Below are positions 1 to 6,299 of a stretch of 12,257 bases of DNA, piece after piece. Source of the DNA: UBA2396 sp038042175 (GTDB taxonomy: Bacteria; Planctomycetota; Phycisphaerae; Phycisphaerales; UBA1924); assembly GCA_964358855.1 (NCBI GenBank), contig CAYHQQ010000098.1:1-12257 (forward strand), given 5' to 3'. The number at the start of each line of letters is the position of its first letter. Position 1 is the first letter of the stretch. The translations under genes were made by a program, and so were the position numbers. A model generated the notes under the pieces. It ran no database searches, had not been told where the DNA came from, and worked only from the letters and a program-made list of their open reading frames with translations.

Positions 1-515
1 CGCCCACGGGGGCGAAGAGTGGTGGGGGCGGTGGGGGAGGCAAGGGGGCGCACGTGCAGGCCAAGGGGGGCAAGCACCACGCGCCGGTGTCGCACGGCGC
101 GCCGAGCGGCCCGATGCCGATGGGAACGGCGGCGGCGCCCAACGAGTATTACCACGCGATGGGCGAGGTGATCAAGCAGGCGCACCGGGTGCTGAAGAAT
201 CGGCGGTACATGGCTTTGTATGTGAGCGATTCGTTCAAGAAGGGCAAGGAGGGGAGCGGAGGGGCGGCGGACCGCTTCATGCCGATTGGCTTTGAGCTGT
301 TCACGATGATGAGGAAGCTCTTTCGCCCGGTGGACATCGTGACGGTGGTGCGGCACAACCAGAAGCTGGGGCGGGGCAACTGGCACAAGGCGGCGGAGGA
401 GGGGAACTATTTCCTTCGCGGGTTCAATTACCTTTTCATCATGAAGAAGGAAGAGCGCGAGGCGCCACCCCCACCCCCACCCCACGCCCCCGCACGCCCC
501 CACGGGCGGGGTTGA
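1..515 (+). CDS. DNA methyltransferase (N4/N6 type), C-terminal part, 5'-truncated by window edge
   Basis: The reading frame is open from the left edge (phase: codons begin at base 3) to a TGA at 513-515. The first ~35 residues are a glycine/lysine/histidine-rich linker. The conserved block follows: a helix with AHRVLKNRRYMALYVSD (the strand and helix after the catalytic motif in N6_N4_Mtase proteins), then FMPIGFELF, LFRPVDIVTVVRHNQK, GNWHKAAEEGNYFLRGF and NYLFIMKK. Those last segments are what I recognise from site-specific DNA methyltransferases that modify adenine N6 or cytosine N4 using S-adenosylmethionine. The DPPY/SPPY catalytic motif and the SAM-binding FxGxG motif would lie upstream, outside the window, so base specificity and activity cannot be judged. 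The tail (about 18 residues, mostly Pro/Ala/His) is low-complexity. The GTG at 54 is not a credible start, because the domain needs more N-terminal sequence. No restriction endonuclease is visible next to it. Confidence 0.72.
   Translation, partial: PTGAKSGGGGGGGKGAHVQAKGGKHHAPVSHGAPSGPMPMGTAAAPNEYYHAMGEVIKQAHRVLKNRRYMALYVSDSFKKGKEGSGGAADRFMPIGFELFTMMRKLFRPVDIVTVVRHNQKLGRGNWHKAAEEGNYFLRGFNYLFIMKKEEREAPPPPPPHAPARPHGRG
470..505 (-). other. Potential G-quadruplex just past two convergent stop codons
   Basis: Read on the minus strand this stretch has at least five runs of four or five G separated by one to five bases. It lies immediately 3' of the stop of the minus-strand gene, so it would be in that transcript's 3' end, and it is the template strand of the methyltransferase tail. 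A structure could slow polymerase or act as a bidirectional barrier. It may equally be just the proline-rich codon usage of the methyltransferase C-terminus. Confidence 0.35.
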
Positions 516-1448
516 TCAGGGATAGGGGATTGGATCGAGGGCGCCGGGGGGGAAGCGGCGCGCGAGCTGTGGATTGGCGCGCAGGTCGGCGAGGTGCTTA
601 TTGAGGAGCTGGTGCACGACGGTGGGAGGGCCGTCGCGGGGGTTGTACGCTGCGCGCGTGCGGGGGGCGGCGATGCTGGTGGGCGAGGACGGTTTTGGGC
701 GTGCGCTCGCTGGAGATTCGCGCTTGCTGATGGGGTGTGGGGGCGGGAGGTCCTGGGGTTTGCGGGTGGGGGTGATGGTGGGGGTTTCTTGGAGGGGGTC
801 GGCCGCGGGAGTGGGCGCGGGAGCCGGCACCGGGGGCGGAGGCGCGGGCGCGTCGGGTTCGACGGGTGGTGATTGCGGCGGGAGTTGTGGGGCGGATGGG
901 GCGACTGGTGGTGGGAGCGGCGGTGGGGAAGGTGGGGGCGGTGGAGAATTGTCGGGCGGCTCGGAGACTGATGGTCCGCGGAGGGATTGCAGGACGTCGG
1001 TGATGCTTGGCGGCTTTGAGGAGGGCGGAGCACTTTGCGGGGGAGTGCTTGAGGGAGTGGCGGCGGGAGGGGATGGAGGGTTGGGATTTGGGGCGCGATC
1101 GGGCGAGGGGCGGTCGGTGGGGCGGGGGGAGGGCGATGAGCCTTTGGAGAGGGCATCGGCGAGGCGGGAGAGGGTGGTGGCGACGCGGCGGACTTCGACG
1201 GGGTCGGGGCCGTTGAGGAGCTCGCGCATTTTGGAGGCGGTGGCGATGCGGTGATCGCGGGCGAGGAACTCGGTCTGGTCGAGCAGGGCGGCCTTCCAGA
1301 GGGCGCGGCGGCGGATGAACTCGGGGTCTTCCCAGAGGGCCAGGAGCTGGGAGGAGTCGATGGCCAGGGCTTTGGCGATCGCGGAGAGGTCCGCTTGGTG
1401 GTTACACCACGCGTTGAAGAGGTCGTCGATGGAGGGTGCGCATGGCAT
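516..1448 (-). CDS. Helical N-terminal-domain protein with long proline-rich linker, function unknown
   Basis: The protein is 310 residues from the ATG at 1448; a GTG at 1511 would add 21 residues. Neither start has a clear Shine-Dalgarno sequence, and I prefer the ATG because it sits just before the folded part. Residues ~5-95 are predicted helical (IDDLFNAWCNHQ, LSAIAKALAI, LWKAALLDQTEFLA, KMRELL). The layout resembles small helix-turn-helix DNA-packaging or transposase-associated proteins, with motifs like SAIAKALAID as a possible recognition unit; this is only a resemblance. Residues ~100-260 are almost entirely Pro/Ser/Ala/Thr and should be disordered. The last ~45 residues regain normal composition (TVVHQLLNKHLADLRANPQLARRFPPG) and look like a short peptide or docking segment. 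Its TGA (516-518 on the minus strand) directly abuts the TGA of the converging methyltransferase, the two forming TGATCA with no space between the genes. Confidence 0.6.
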   Translation of the reverse strand: MPCAPSIDDLFNAWCNHQADLSAIAKALAIDSSQLLALWEDPEFIRRRALWKAALLDQTEFLARDHRIATASKMRELLNGPDPVEVRRVATTLSRLADALSKGSSPSPRPTDRPSPDRAPNPNPPSPPAATPSSTPPQSAPPSSKPPSITDVLQSLRGPSVSEPPDNSPPPPPSPPPLPPPVAPSAPQLPPQSPPVEPDAPAPPPPVPAPAPTPAADPLQETPTITPTRKPQDLPPPHPISKRESPASARPKPSSPTSIAAPRTRAAYNPRDGPPTVVHQLLNKHLADLRANPQLARRFPPGALDPIPYP

Positions 1449-1823
1449 GGGATACGGGCGTGGCCGGATGGTCGCTCCGTAGAACCGGCGGGCGGTCACG
1501 TTTGTGCGCACGGGCGCGGCAGGTGGGAGGACGAAAGATGAGGGCCGCGATTATCGACCCAGGCGAGGCGGCGAGCGATCTGAGCGTAAGAGTTTGTGGG
1601 AGAAGGCTTTGGGCGCCTGCGACCCAAGAGTTGCGGGTGGAGCTTGGTTTAGAGATTCTTTGGAATTCGGTGTGGGCGGGAGAGGTATTGCTGACCGCGG
1701 GCATGCGGGGTTCAACTCGCGGGGGGCGAATTGCAACGGAACCTCTCGGGGCTCGCTGCGGAGGGGTGCGTGACGCCGGGTGACATGAGCCGCGCTGTGC
1801 GCTCGGTGCCGGCGGTGCTGTCT
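1449..1823. other. Stretch without a convincing gene
   Basis: Several short open frames exist on both strands, but none has both good codon bias and recognisable protein. The best is 1538-1783 (+), which has a GGGAGG about 7 bases before an ATG. Its third-position GC is poor compared with its neighbours and its product resembles nothing I know. The stretch should contain the promoter of the minus-strand Pro-rich gene; I could not pick a -35/-10 pair with confidence. Confidence 0.4.
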
Positions 1824-1919
1824 GGGGACCGATGGATTGGCCAAGCCGAAGAGCCTGCCCAACGTGTCGTACACGTAGAGAGTGTCGGTGTAGTTGGACT
1901 CGGTTTGGAATCGCCTGAA
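1824..1919 (-). pseudogene. Rhs/YD-repeat relic
   Basis: The minus-strand translation reads FRRFQTESNYTD followed by TLYVYDTLGRLFGLANPSV. The YVYDTLGRL core is the diagnostic YD-repeat signature of Rhs-family proteins. The recognisable part is only about 32 residues and the flanks dissolve into unrelated sequence, so this is a scrap rather than a gene. It lies downstream, in the same orientation, of the larger Rhs C-terminal fragment at 2611-3078, so both may come from one decayed Rhs locus. Confidence 0.45.
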
Positions 1920-1929
1920 CGAGAGGGGA

Positions 1930-2145
1930 ATGGTGCAGAACCAAAGGGCCACTCCCGATGACAACGACCCGACGGATGTCGAAATGCTGCCGGGCTACTG
2001 CTACGCCGACCTGGTCCTCACCGAGAAGCGAATGTGCGGCCACATCCATTCCGCCGACAGCGGCTACAAGAGCAGAGTGTTTGCCCGACCGGAAACGTTG
2101 CTCGCCGCCCTCGGACTGCGAGAGCCGGACGCGCCGGCGGCGTAA
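1930..2145 (+). CDS. Small hypothetical protein, 71 residues
   Basis: ATG at 1930 to TAA at 2143-2145. A purine-rich GAGAGGGG ends only one base before the ATG, which is tighter than usual; a TTG at 1894 would add 12 residues but runs into the Rhs relic on the other strand. Third codon positions are strongly G/C, as expected for a real gene in this genome. The protein is soluble, acidic at its start (DDNDPTDVE), with a middle GYCYADLVL and a C-terminal FARPETLLAALGL helix followed by an Ala/Pro tail. The ending resembles many short proteins that finish with a "pes-LLA-L" helix, but I cannot assign a family. It is the only complete plus-strand gene in the window; its stop faces the end of the minus-strand gene at 2240. 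Confidence 0.45.
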   Translation: MVQNQRATPDDNDPTDVEMLPGYCYADLVLTEKRMCGHIHSADSGYKSRVFARPETLLAALGLREPDAPAA

Positions 2146-2239
2146 CCCCTCACCCCTGTCCCCTACCTTCCCCCCCTGAAAGCGCGATGAAAATCGACGG
2201 GGCAGGCAGGAACTTGCGCACAAGTCGCGGCCTGCGGCA

Positions 2240-2614
2240 TCAGCCAAGTCCCGCCTCGGTCGCCGCTTCGAAGCAAGCTTTAATGTCGCCGATCACGACT
2301 TCTTTGAGCCACTCCCAAACATCACTGTATCGCCCGACCACCTCTAGGCCTCGCGCAGTCCAATTCACCAGCACTACGGGCGCGGGTCGATCGGTCACAA
2401 TTTCGAACACTACTGCATCGTCGTTGTCCTGACGACGCGCGAACAGAACGCACTCCGTTCGGATCACGACGCCGTTTTCGATTAGTGTGCCATCCATTCG
2501 CATTGGAGGAACCACGAGATGCCATGGCTTGAGTTGGCTGAACGGCATCTCGCCAATCAATCGTCCTTCGACTAGCCACTGAATTTCTTTCGGGTATGGT
2601 TGTTGGGGCATCAT
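2240..2614 (-). CDS. Putative immunity-like protein coupled to Rhs fragment
   Basis: The gene encodes 124 residues starting at a tandem ATG-ATG (2614). The first ATG overlaps the TGA of the upstream Rhs fragment (ATGA), so translation is probably coupled. The protein has alternating strands (PWHLVVPPMRMDG, GVVIRTECVLFARR, AVVFEIVTDR, PVVLVNWTARGLEVVG) and ends in a helix (DVWEWLKEVVIGDIKACFEAA). This is the general outline of SUKH/SMI1-like and related immunity proteins, whose last strand and helix look similar, but the similarity is by eye and weak. The position directly after an Rhs C-terminus is where contact-dependent toxin systems carry the immunity gene. There is no signal peptide or membrane helix, which fits a cytoplasmic protein. 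It could also be an unrelated hypothetical protein. Confidence 0.55.
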   Translation of the reverse strand: MMPQQPYPKEIQWLVEGRLIGEMPFSQLKPWHLVVPPMRMDGTLIENGVVIRTECVLFARRQDNDDAVVFEIVTDRPAPVVLVNWTARGLEVVGRYSDVWEWLKEVVIGDIKACFEAATEAGLG

Positions 2615-3078
2615 GGTGGTCCTGGCTTTCCGGGCATTTTGGGGGGAGTTGGCGTCCCGGTGCACGGGAGCGGTGGATCCTGTCCGGCCGTGCGATGAAT
2701 GAGTGCCTCATCCTCATCCGTCAGACCGTCGCGGTTGTAGTCCGCCCACCGGTTGGCCGTATGCGGATACGACGTGTCGGTGTCCGCATCCATCTTCGTC
2801 AGGTCGTCCTCGTCAACATCGCCATCCAGATCGATGTCCAAGGGGTCGAGAACCTCCGGCTCGCCGAACGCATTGTACCGAATCGCCCCCATCTGCTCAA
2901 GCCGCTGGTACGGACGGCCCATTGAATCGAGCAGATCCGACCTCAGGCCGAGCCGATTGGTGGTCAACGTGCGAGGGTCGCCCCCTGACTCGATGAGGGT
3001 CGTGAACTCACTCTGCGTGCCGCTGTACAACCCGGTCGCTACGGGCCTGTCCAGCGCGTCATATCCAAGAGTGGCGTG
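2611..3078 (-). pseudogene. Rhs/YD-repeat protein, C-terminal fragment with two EF-hand (dockerin-like) loops
   Basis: The frame begins recognisably at HATLGYDALDRPVATG and runs to the TGA at 2611-2613. It contains YD-repeat-type segments (GYDALDRPV, LLDSMGRPYQRLEQMG, IRYNAFGEPEV) followed by two good calcium loops: DIDLDGDVDEDD and, about 30 residues later, DYNRDGLTDEDE. Both fit D-x-[DN]-x-DG-x-x-D-x-x-[DE]. Rhs proteins ending in a dockerin-like pair are, to my knowledge, typical of planctomycetes. A normal Rhs protein is well over 1,000 residues; here the N-terminal side stops at the hairpin elements at 3109-3230, so the gene has lost its beginning. An in-frame ATG exists at 3204, but it lies inside a hairpin and codes for Arg/Ser-rich sequence unlike a real N-terminus. 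The tail after the EF-hands is Pro/Gly-rich and carries no recognisable toxin domain. Confidence 0.6.
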
Positions 3079-3108
3079 CGGCGCGGCAGGGTTGGCCGAG
3101 CGCCCTTG

Positions 3109-3133
3109 CACCACGCGCGAAGCGCGGGTGGTG
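3109..3133. repeat. Inverted repeat upstream of Rhs fragment
   Basis: The arms are CACCAC+GCGC and GCGC+GTGGTG around a GAA loop, with a two-base GG bulge on the right arm. There is no U-tract on either side, so it is unlikely to be an intrinsic terminator. It belongs to a run of hairpin DNA that separates cassette A from the truncated Rhs frame. Confidence 0.5.
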
Positions 3134-3198
3134 GCACCCCGGCGTGTGCGGTTTGGGTGGGAGAGGCGAGGTGATTGTGGTCGCACAGGGCTGTCCGC

Positions 3199-3230
3199 AC
3201 TCATTGCTCCGCGGAGCCTGCGCAATGAGT
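3199..3230. repeat. Inverted repeat with 9-bp perfect arms
   Basis: ACTCATTGC (3199-3207) pairs exactly with GCAATGAGT (3222-3230). The 14-base loop begins with the self-complementary TCCGCGGA. It lies 70 bases past the stop of the prepilin fusion gene, but no T-run follows on the minus strand. It could protect the 3' end of the cassette A message, or be a mobile palindromic element. Confidence 0.55.
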
Positions 3231-3299
3231 GGCACGGAGAAGGAGATGAGGGCGACCGGGCGCTTGCGACGGGGCGTGGGTGTGGATGAGCGGCGGGGG

Positions 3300-4586
3300 T
3301 CAGCGGCTCTTGACATCGCGGCCGCGGACGCCGTCGATGGTGTGGAGGCCCCAGTAATAATCGCCCTGATGGACTTCGACGCTGCCGGGATAGGGGCCGT
3401 CGCCCCAGAGGTAACCCGGGAGGAACTCGGAGAGTTTGCGGGTTGCGCTGCCGTCGACGAATTGGCACTCGGTGGTGAGGCCGGGCTTGGCCTGGAGGTA
3501 CTCGGCGAGCTGGAGTTCGAGGGGGTAGCTGGAGAGGATGAGCATTTTGAGAGATGGGAAGGAGACTTCGGCCATGCGTGTGGGGCGGCGCTGGGCGATG
3601 CCGGTGCGGGTGGATTGGTTCCAGAATTCGGGGCGGCAGACGAAGGCGCAGGCGTACCAGTAAGTTGTGGGGCCGCCTGGGCCGGTGACGTCGGGATAGC
3701 CGGCGGGGTAACCGGGGCCGAAGAAGGCTTTGGAGTCCCATTGGCCGTTGTAGTACTGGTCGGCGAGGGCGTAGTTCCACTCGTAGTGCGCCCAGTGGTA
3801 GAAGGGGACGGTTTCTTCTCTGGGGCGGGTCTTGCAGTGAATGGTTGTTTCGCCGACGGGTTGCAGGAAGAAGGGGAATTGGTCGGCCCAGTCGGAGTGG
3901 TACATGGCGAAGACGGAGCCGTGCTGGCGGAGGTTGGAGAGGGAGATGGAGCGGCGGGCGGCCTCGCGGGCCATGCGGAGCCCCGGGATGACGATGGCGA
4001 TGAGGAGGGCGACGATGGAGATGCAGACGAGGGTTTCGATGAGGGTGAAGCCCGAGCTCCGGCTCTGGTCTGGCGCTTGGCCCGGAGTTTGGGCCGGAGC
4101 CCGGTGCTTCACCTGAGAGAGGCGCCCGAAAGAAAGGCGCGAGAAAGAGAGGCGCCCGAAATCACCAACGCACCATGCGCCCAGAACGAGCACGGCGAGC
4201 AGGACACCGTTGCGGGCCAGGACGTACTCCGCGGTTGATCGCTGAGTGAAAAATCGATCGATCAGCGAGGCGCACTGGCAGGTGGGGGCGACATCCATCG
4301 CCAGATGCGCGGCAAAGGCGAGGGAGTACATGACGATCAGCGCGAAGGCGAGAGTCCACGCCGCCCGTCGCTTGCCAAAGCCGATCCAGAGGCCGGCGAC
4401 GGCGAGTTCAGCGGCCGGGACGATGACGGTGACGGCATCGGAGAGGCGTGGCGGCAGGAGTTTCCAGGTGAGAACGCTGCGGCGAAACTCCTGGGGCTCG
4501 ATGATTTTGCCGATGGCGGCCCAGACGAGGAAGGCCACGACCGTACCGAGAAACAGAAACCCGATCCATTTGCGACTCTTTGTCAT
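3300..4586 (-). CDS. MauE/DoxX-like redox membrane domain fused to prepilin (cassette A)
   Basis: 428 residues. Residues 1-141 form a four-helix membrane domain (helices near 8-28, 48-70, 75-97, 119-141) with the charged segment KIIEPQEFRRSVLTWKLLP after helix 1, a CQC motif at 103-105 and ARNGVLL in helix 4. This is the pattern of MauE-type proteins, which assist disulfide formation in methylamine dehydrogenase, and of DoxX relatives. A cytoplasmic linker (142-178, with a short RLSF repeat) leads to a textbook prepilin signal, SSGFTLIETLV, with Gly at 179, Phe at 180 and Glu at pilin position 5, then one hydrophobic helix (181-201) and a ~225-residue globular head. With four helices the linker is on the cytoplasmic side, so prepilin peptidase could cleave at 179/180 and release a pseudopilin from the redox domain. 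The Shine-Dalgarno is weak (AGGTG). It follows the Cys-rich peptide gene by 62 bases. Its C-terminal 37 bases of shared sequence are identical in the paralogue at 8092-9051. Confidence 0.8.
   Translation of the reverse strand: MTKSRKWIGFLFLGTVVAFLVWAAIGKIIEPQEFRRSVLTWKLLPPRLSDAVTVIVPAAELAVAGLWIGFGKRRAAWTLAFALIVMYSLAFAAHLAMDVAPTCQCASLIDRFFTQRSTAEYVLARNGVLLAVLVLGAWCVGDFGRLSFSRLSFGRLSQVKHRAPAQTPGQAPDQSRSSGFTLIETLVCISIVALLIAIVIPGLRMAREAARRSISLSNLRQHGSVFAMYHSDWADQFPFFLQPVGETTIHCKTRPREETVPFYHWAHYEWNYALADQYYNGQWDSKAFFGPGYPAGYPDVTGPGGPTTYWYACAFVCRPEFWNQSTRTGIAQRRPTRMAEVSFPSLKMLILSSYPLELQLAEYLQAKPGLTTECQFVDGSATRKLSEFLPGYLWGDGPYPGSVEVHQGDYYWGLHTIDGVRGRDVKSR
3312..3348. repeat. 37-bp perfect repeat shared with 8104-8140
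   Basis: These bases encode the end of the prepilin heads (HTIDGVRGRDV) and are identical in both paralogues, while the proteins around them are clearly diverged. Perfect identity at synonymous positions suggests recent gene conversion or strong constraint on this tail. Confidence 0.7.
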
Positions 4587-4648
4587 CGGGCACCTGTGGT
4601 GTGCGACTTGGTCCGTGCGCTGGGAAGAGGGATGTCAGGGTTGGCGGG

Positions 4649-5059
4649 TCAGTTGGGGGCGACGCCAACACATTCCGGGCCTGAGGGCACGTTGCTCGTG
4701 CAGGTCATCACGACTGTCGAAACGTTCACGCAACTGTTGATCTGCGTGCCGCACGCCCTCGTCGTGTATATGCAAGTCGAACTCGAGGTAGCCATGAACA
4801 TCTGGCCGGTAACCCCTACCGGCGCCGCCTTGACGCGGCTGACCGAAATGGGCCCTCCGACTCCACTGCTGATGCATGTCCAGAGGTCTCCCTCTTCGGA
4901 TGTACAGTCGATGCCGGTGGCATAGCAGCACCAGGTTCCGCCGTTGCTGACATAGCAGGGGTCGGTCACTGCCAAGGCCGCCGCACCGCCCGCAACCAGA
5001 AAGGCCAGTGTTGACAGGCCTCTCCCGGAACGATTCAACCATTGAAAGATCAGACTCAT
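4649..5059 (-). CDS. Cysteine-rich exported peptide (cassette A)
   Basis: 136 residues from ATG at 5059, which is preceded by AAAGGA with 7 bases spacing. The ORF can be extended upstream, but the Shine-Dalgarno and the paralogue fix this start. The N-terminus is a Sec signal peptide (basic NRSGRG, hydrophobic LSTLAFLVAGGAAA, cleavage ALA|VTDP). The mature ~105 residues hold ten cysteines, including an early C-x-VSNG-...-CC pair, and later RACG, NSCVNV, VMTC and PECVG. Nine of the ten align with the paralogue at 9119-9514; the extra one is in STCIYTTR. The protein is otherwise rich in Ser/Thr/Val with no charged core, like a disulfide-stabilised secreted or surface peptide. An even number of cysteines would allow five disulfides. 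It lies between an exported membrane-anchored protein and the MauE-prepilin fusion, so the MauE domain is a natural candidate for keeping these cysteines oxidised. I know no named family for it. Confidence 0.75.
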   Translation of the reverse strand: MSLIFQWLNRSGRGLSTLAFLVAGGAAALAVTDPCYVSNGGTWCCYATGIDCTSEEGDLWTCISSGVGGPISVSRVKAAPVGVTGQMFMATSSSTCIYTTRACGTQINSCVNVSTVVMTCTSNVPSGPECVGVAPN

Positions 5060-5104
5060 GATTAATTCCTTTCTCAATCCTGGACAACAGATCAGAATGA
5101 AAGC

Positions 5105-5124
5105 CAGCCGAGTTACGCCTCGGC
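5105..5124 (-). repeat. Conserved hairpin over the stop codon of gene 1 (cassette A)
   Basis: AGCCGAG and CTCGGCT pair around TTACGC, which contains the TAA stop of the exported protein gene. The matching place in cassette B (9566-9583) has GCCGGG/CCCGGC around ATACGC, so the stem is kept by compensating changes while the stop codon is lost. It lies about 45 bases before the Cys-rich gene and might balance expression of the two genes. Confidence 0.5.
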
Positions 5125-6273
5125 TGAACGACGCAATTTCCACCGACGGAAACCAGCCAAGCCAAACCCTGCAAGGACACAACTCGATGAGATCCAAACC
5201 AGCCAAGTGACCTTTCCAGTCTCGGCGATCAAACGTCGCGGCTGAATACCCAGAGGCATTTCCGCACCGGTTGCCAGGTCGGATCTGACGCCTTTGAAGA
5301 GATCGTCAACGACCTTGTACGTGACCTTGCCGCGGACCGCGTCATTTCCCGCTGCCGGAGGGGTTTGTGTCGCTTCCTCAAACGACTTGCCGGGCTCAAC
5401 GGAAAGATGGTCCACCAAGTATCGAGTTTCAAGGATGCCGCCGGGCTTGAATTCTTCAACCCTCCACGCGATCGCCCTGTCGCTCGTCGGGTCCACTCGC
5501 CAGTCGGAAAAGACCCAAGCGCTGCCAACCGCTTCGGGCTTGTACTGATTCGTGACCATCTCCATCCGCTCAACGAACCCGCGAGACTGAACTTCGTCCC
5601 AGCGGCCTTCGAACTTGAGCCGGTATTCCTTCCCGGACGCGCTTGGGGGCTTTGCGGCGATGACGCTCCATCGGGAGCCGTTGACCGTTACTTCTCCCAA
5701 GTTTGTCTTGGACTGGCGTGCCCCGGTCATGCCGCCATTGATCATGAAGCCCAGTTCGGTGACGAATTCCGATCGAACTCTGACCAGGCCGCCGATCTCT
5801 GAATTTGCCGACACATCAGAAGGCTCGATCAGCAGATGATCCGGTGACAACTGCCAATGCCGATGCGGCAGAACCACTGTGTCGGTAAATGAGGTGATGA
5901 CTTGGCCGGTCGACAGATTGTCCGCCTGGAAGTCAAGACATTGGCGCCATTGGCCATCGCCGTGGCACCACAACTGATGCACGGTTTCATCCTTCTCACC
6001 GCGGGCACGACGCTCGTAGAGCATCAGGGCGCCGCGATCAGGATGGTCTGGATGTCCCGCGACGGCCCGGCGCATCGTTTCGAGCTGGGCGTCGGCGGGG
6101 ACGTGGACACGCTGCACACGCCACTTGAGGTTTGCATCGCCAAAGTTGGGGAGCTTGGCGGCCTCTTCCCAGGCCTGGGCTAGCCACTCCTTTACATCGG
6201 TGGTCGATGCGTGAGCGACGCTCGCGAAACAGATGAGAGCCACACTTGCCATTCCCGCGTTCGACTGTTTCAT
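5113..6273 (-). CDS. Exported protein with C-terminal membrane anchor (cassette A, first gene)
   Basis: 386 residues. The ATG at 6273 has a strong GGGAGG six bases upstream. The N-terminus is a signal peptide (MKQSNAGMASVALICFASVAHA|STTD). The body is rich in beta strands (WRVQRVHVPAD, LMLYERRA, VHQLWCHGDGQWRQCLDF, VRVRSEFVTELGFMI, YRLKFEGRWDEV, FVERMEMVTNQY) and ends, after a DLFKGV segment, in one hydrophobic helix (WLVWISSSCVLAGFGLAGF) followed by RRWKLRR. That makes it a single-span protein with its domain outside the cytoplasm; the short anchor plus basic tail also recalls sorting signals of the PEP-CTERM kind, but no PEP motif is present. The strand-rich fold and lengthy DUF-like character suggest a LolA/LppX-type half barrel only as a guess. 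I do not recognise the family. Relics of the same C-terminus occur at 9533-9763 and 7992-8091. Confidence 0.7.
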   Translation of the reverse strand: MKQSNAGMASVALICFASVAHASTTDVKEWLAQAWEEAAKLPNFGDANLKWRVQRVHVPADAQLETMRRAVAGHPDHPDRGALMLYERRARGEKDETVHQLWCHGDGQWRQCLDFQADNLSTGQVITSFTDTVVLPHRHWQLSPDHLLIEPSDVSANSEIGGLVRVRSEFVTELGFMINGGMTGARQSKTNLGEVTVNGSRWSVIAAKPPSASGKEYRLKFEGRWDEVQSRGFVERMEMVTNQYKPEAVGSAWVFSDWRVDPTSDRAIAWRVEEFKPGGILETRYLVDHLSVEPGKSFEEATQTPPAAGNDAVRGKVTYKVVDDLFKGVRSDLATGAEMPLGIQPRRLIAETGKVTWLVWISSSCVLAGFGLAGFRRWKLRRSAEA

Positions 6274-6279
6274 GGTCGA

Positions 6280-6285
6280 CCTCCC
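6280..6285 (-). promoter_or_regulatory. Ribosome binding site of cassette A gene 1
   Basis: GGGAGG on the minus strand, six bases before the ATG at 6273. The equivalent TGGGAG precedes the relic start at 9763 in cassette B, which confirms the start choice and the homology of the two leaders. Confidence 0.65.
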
Positions 6286-6299
6286 ATTTGAGAAGGCTC

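Noticed and set aside
428..1156. Minus-strand Pro/Arg/His-rich frame of 242 codons
   Set aside because: It is a shifted frame over the Pro-rich gene and runs antisense into the methyltransferase; no conserved motif.
574..1254. Long plus-strand frame rich in Gly (226 codons) opposite the Pro-rich gene
   Set aside because: It is the complement of proline codons in the minus-strand gene; the composition is almost only Gly/Arg/Ser/Val and it has no fold.
1538..1783. Possible small plus-strand gene with a GGGAGG upstream
   Set aside because: Third-position composition is not like neighbouring genes and the protein has no recognisable feature; kept only as a remark in the gene-free stretch.
3199..3230. 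Intrinsic terminator for cassette A
   Set aside because: The stem is good but no U-tract follows on the minus strand, so it is listed as an inverted repeat only.
3144..4238. 364-codon plus-strand frame, acidic and Gly-rich
   Set aside because: It is antisense to the MauE-prepilin fusion, whose homology with the paralogue at 8092-9051 proves the minus strand is coding.
4649..5059. Cys-rich peptide as methylamine dehydrogenase light chain, suggested by the MauE neighbour
   Set aside because: The conserved Trp residues that form the tryptophan tryptophylquinone cofactor and the cysteine order of that family are not visible; no heavy-chain gene is present.
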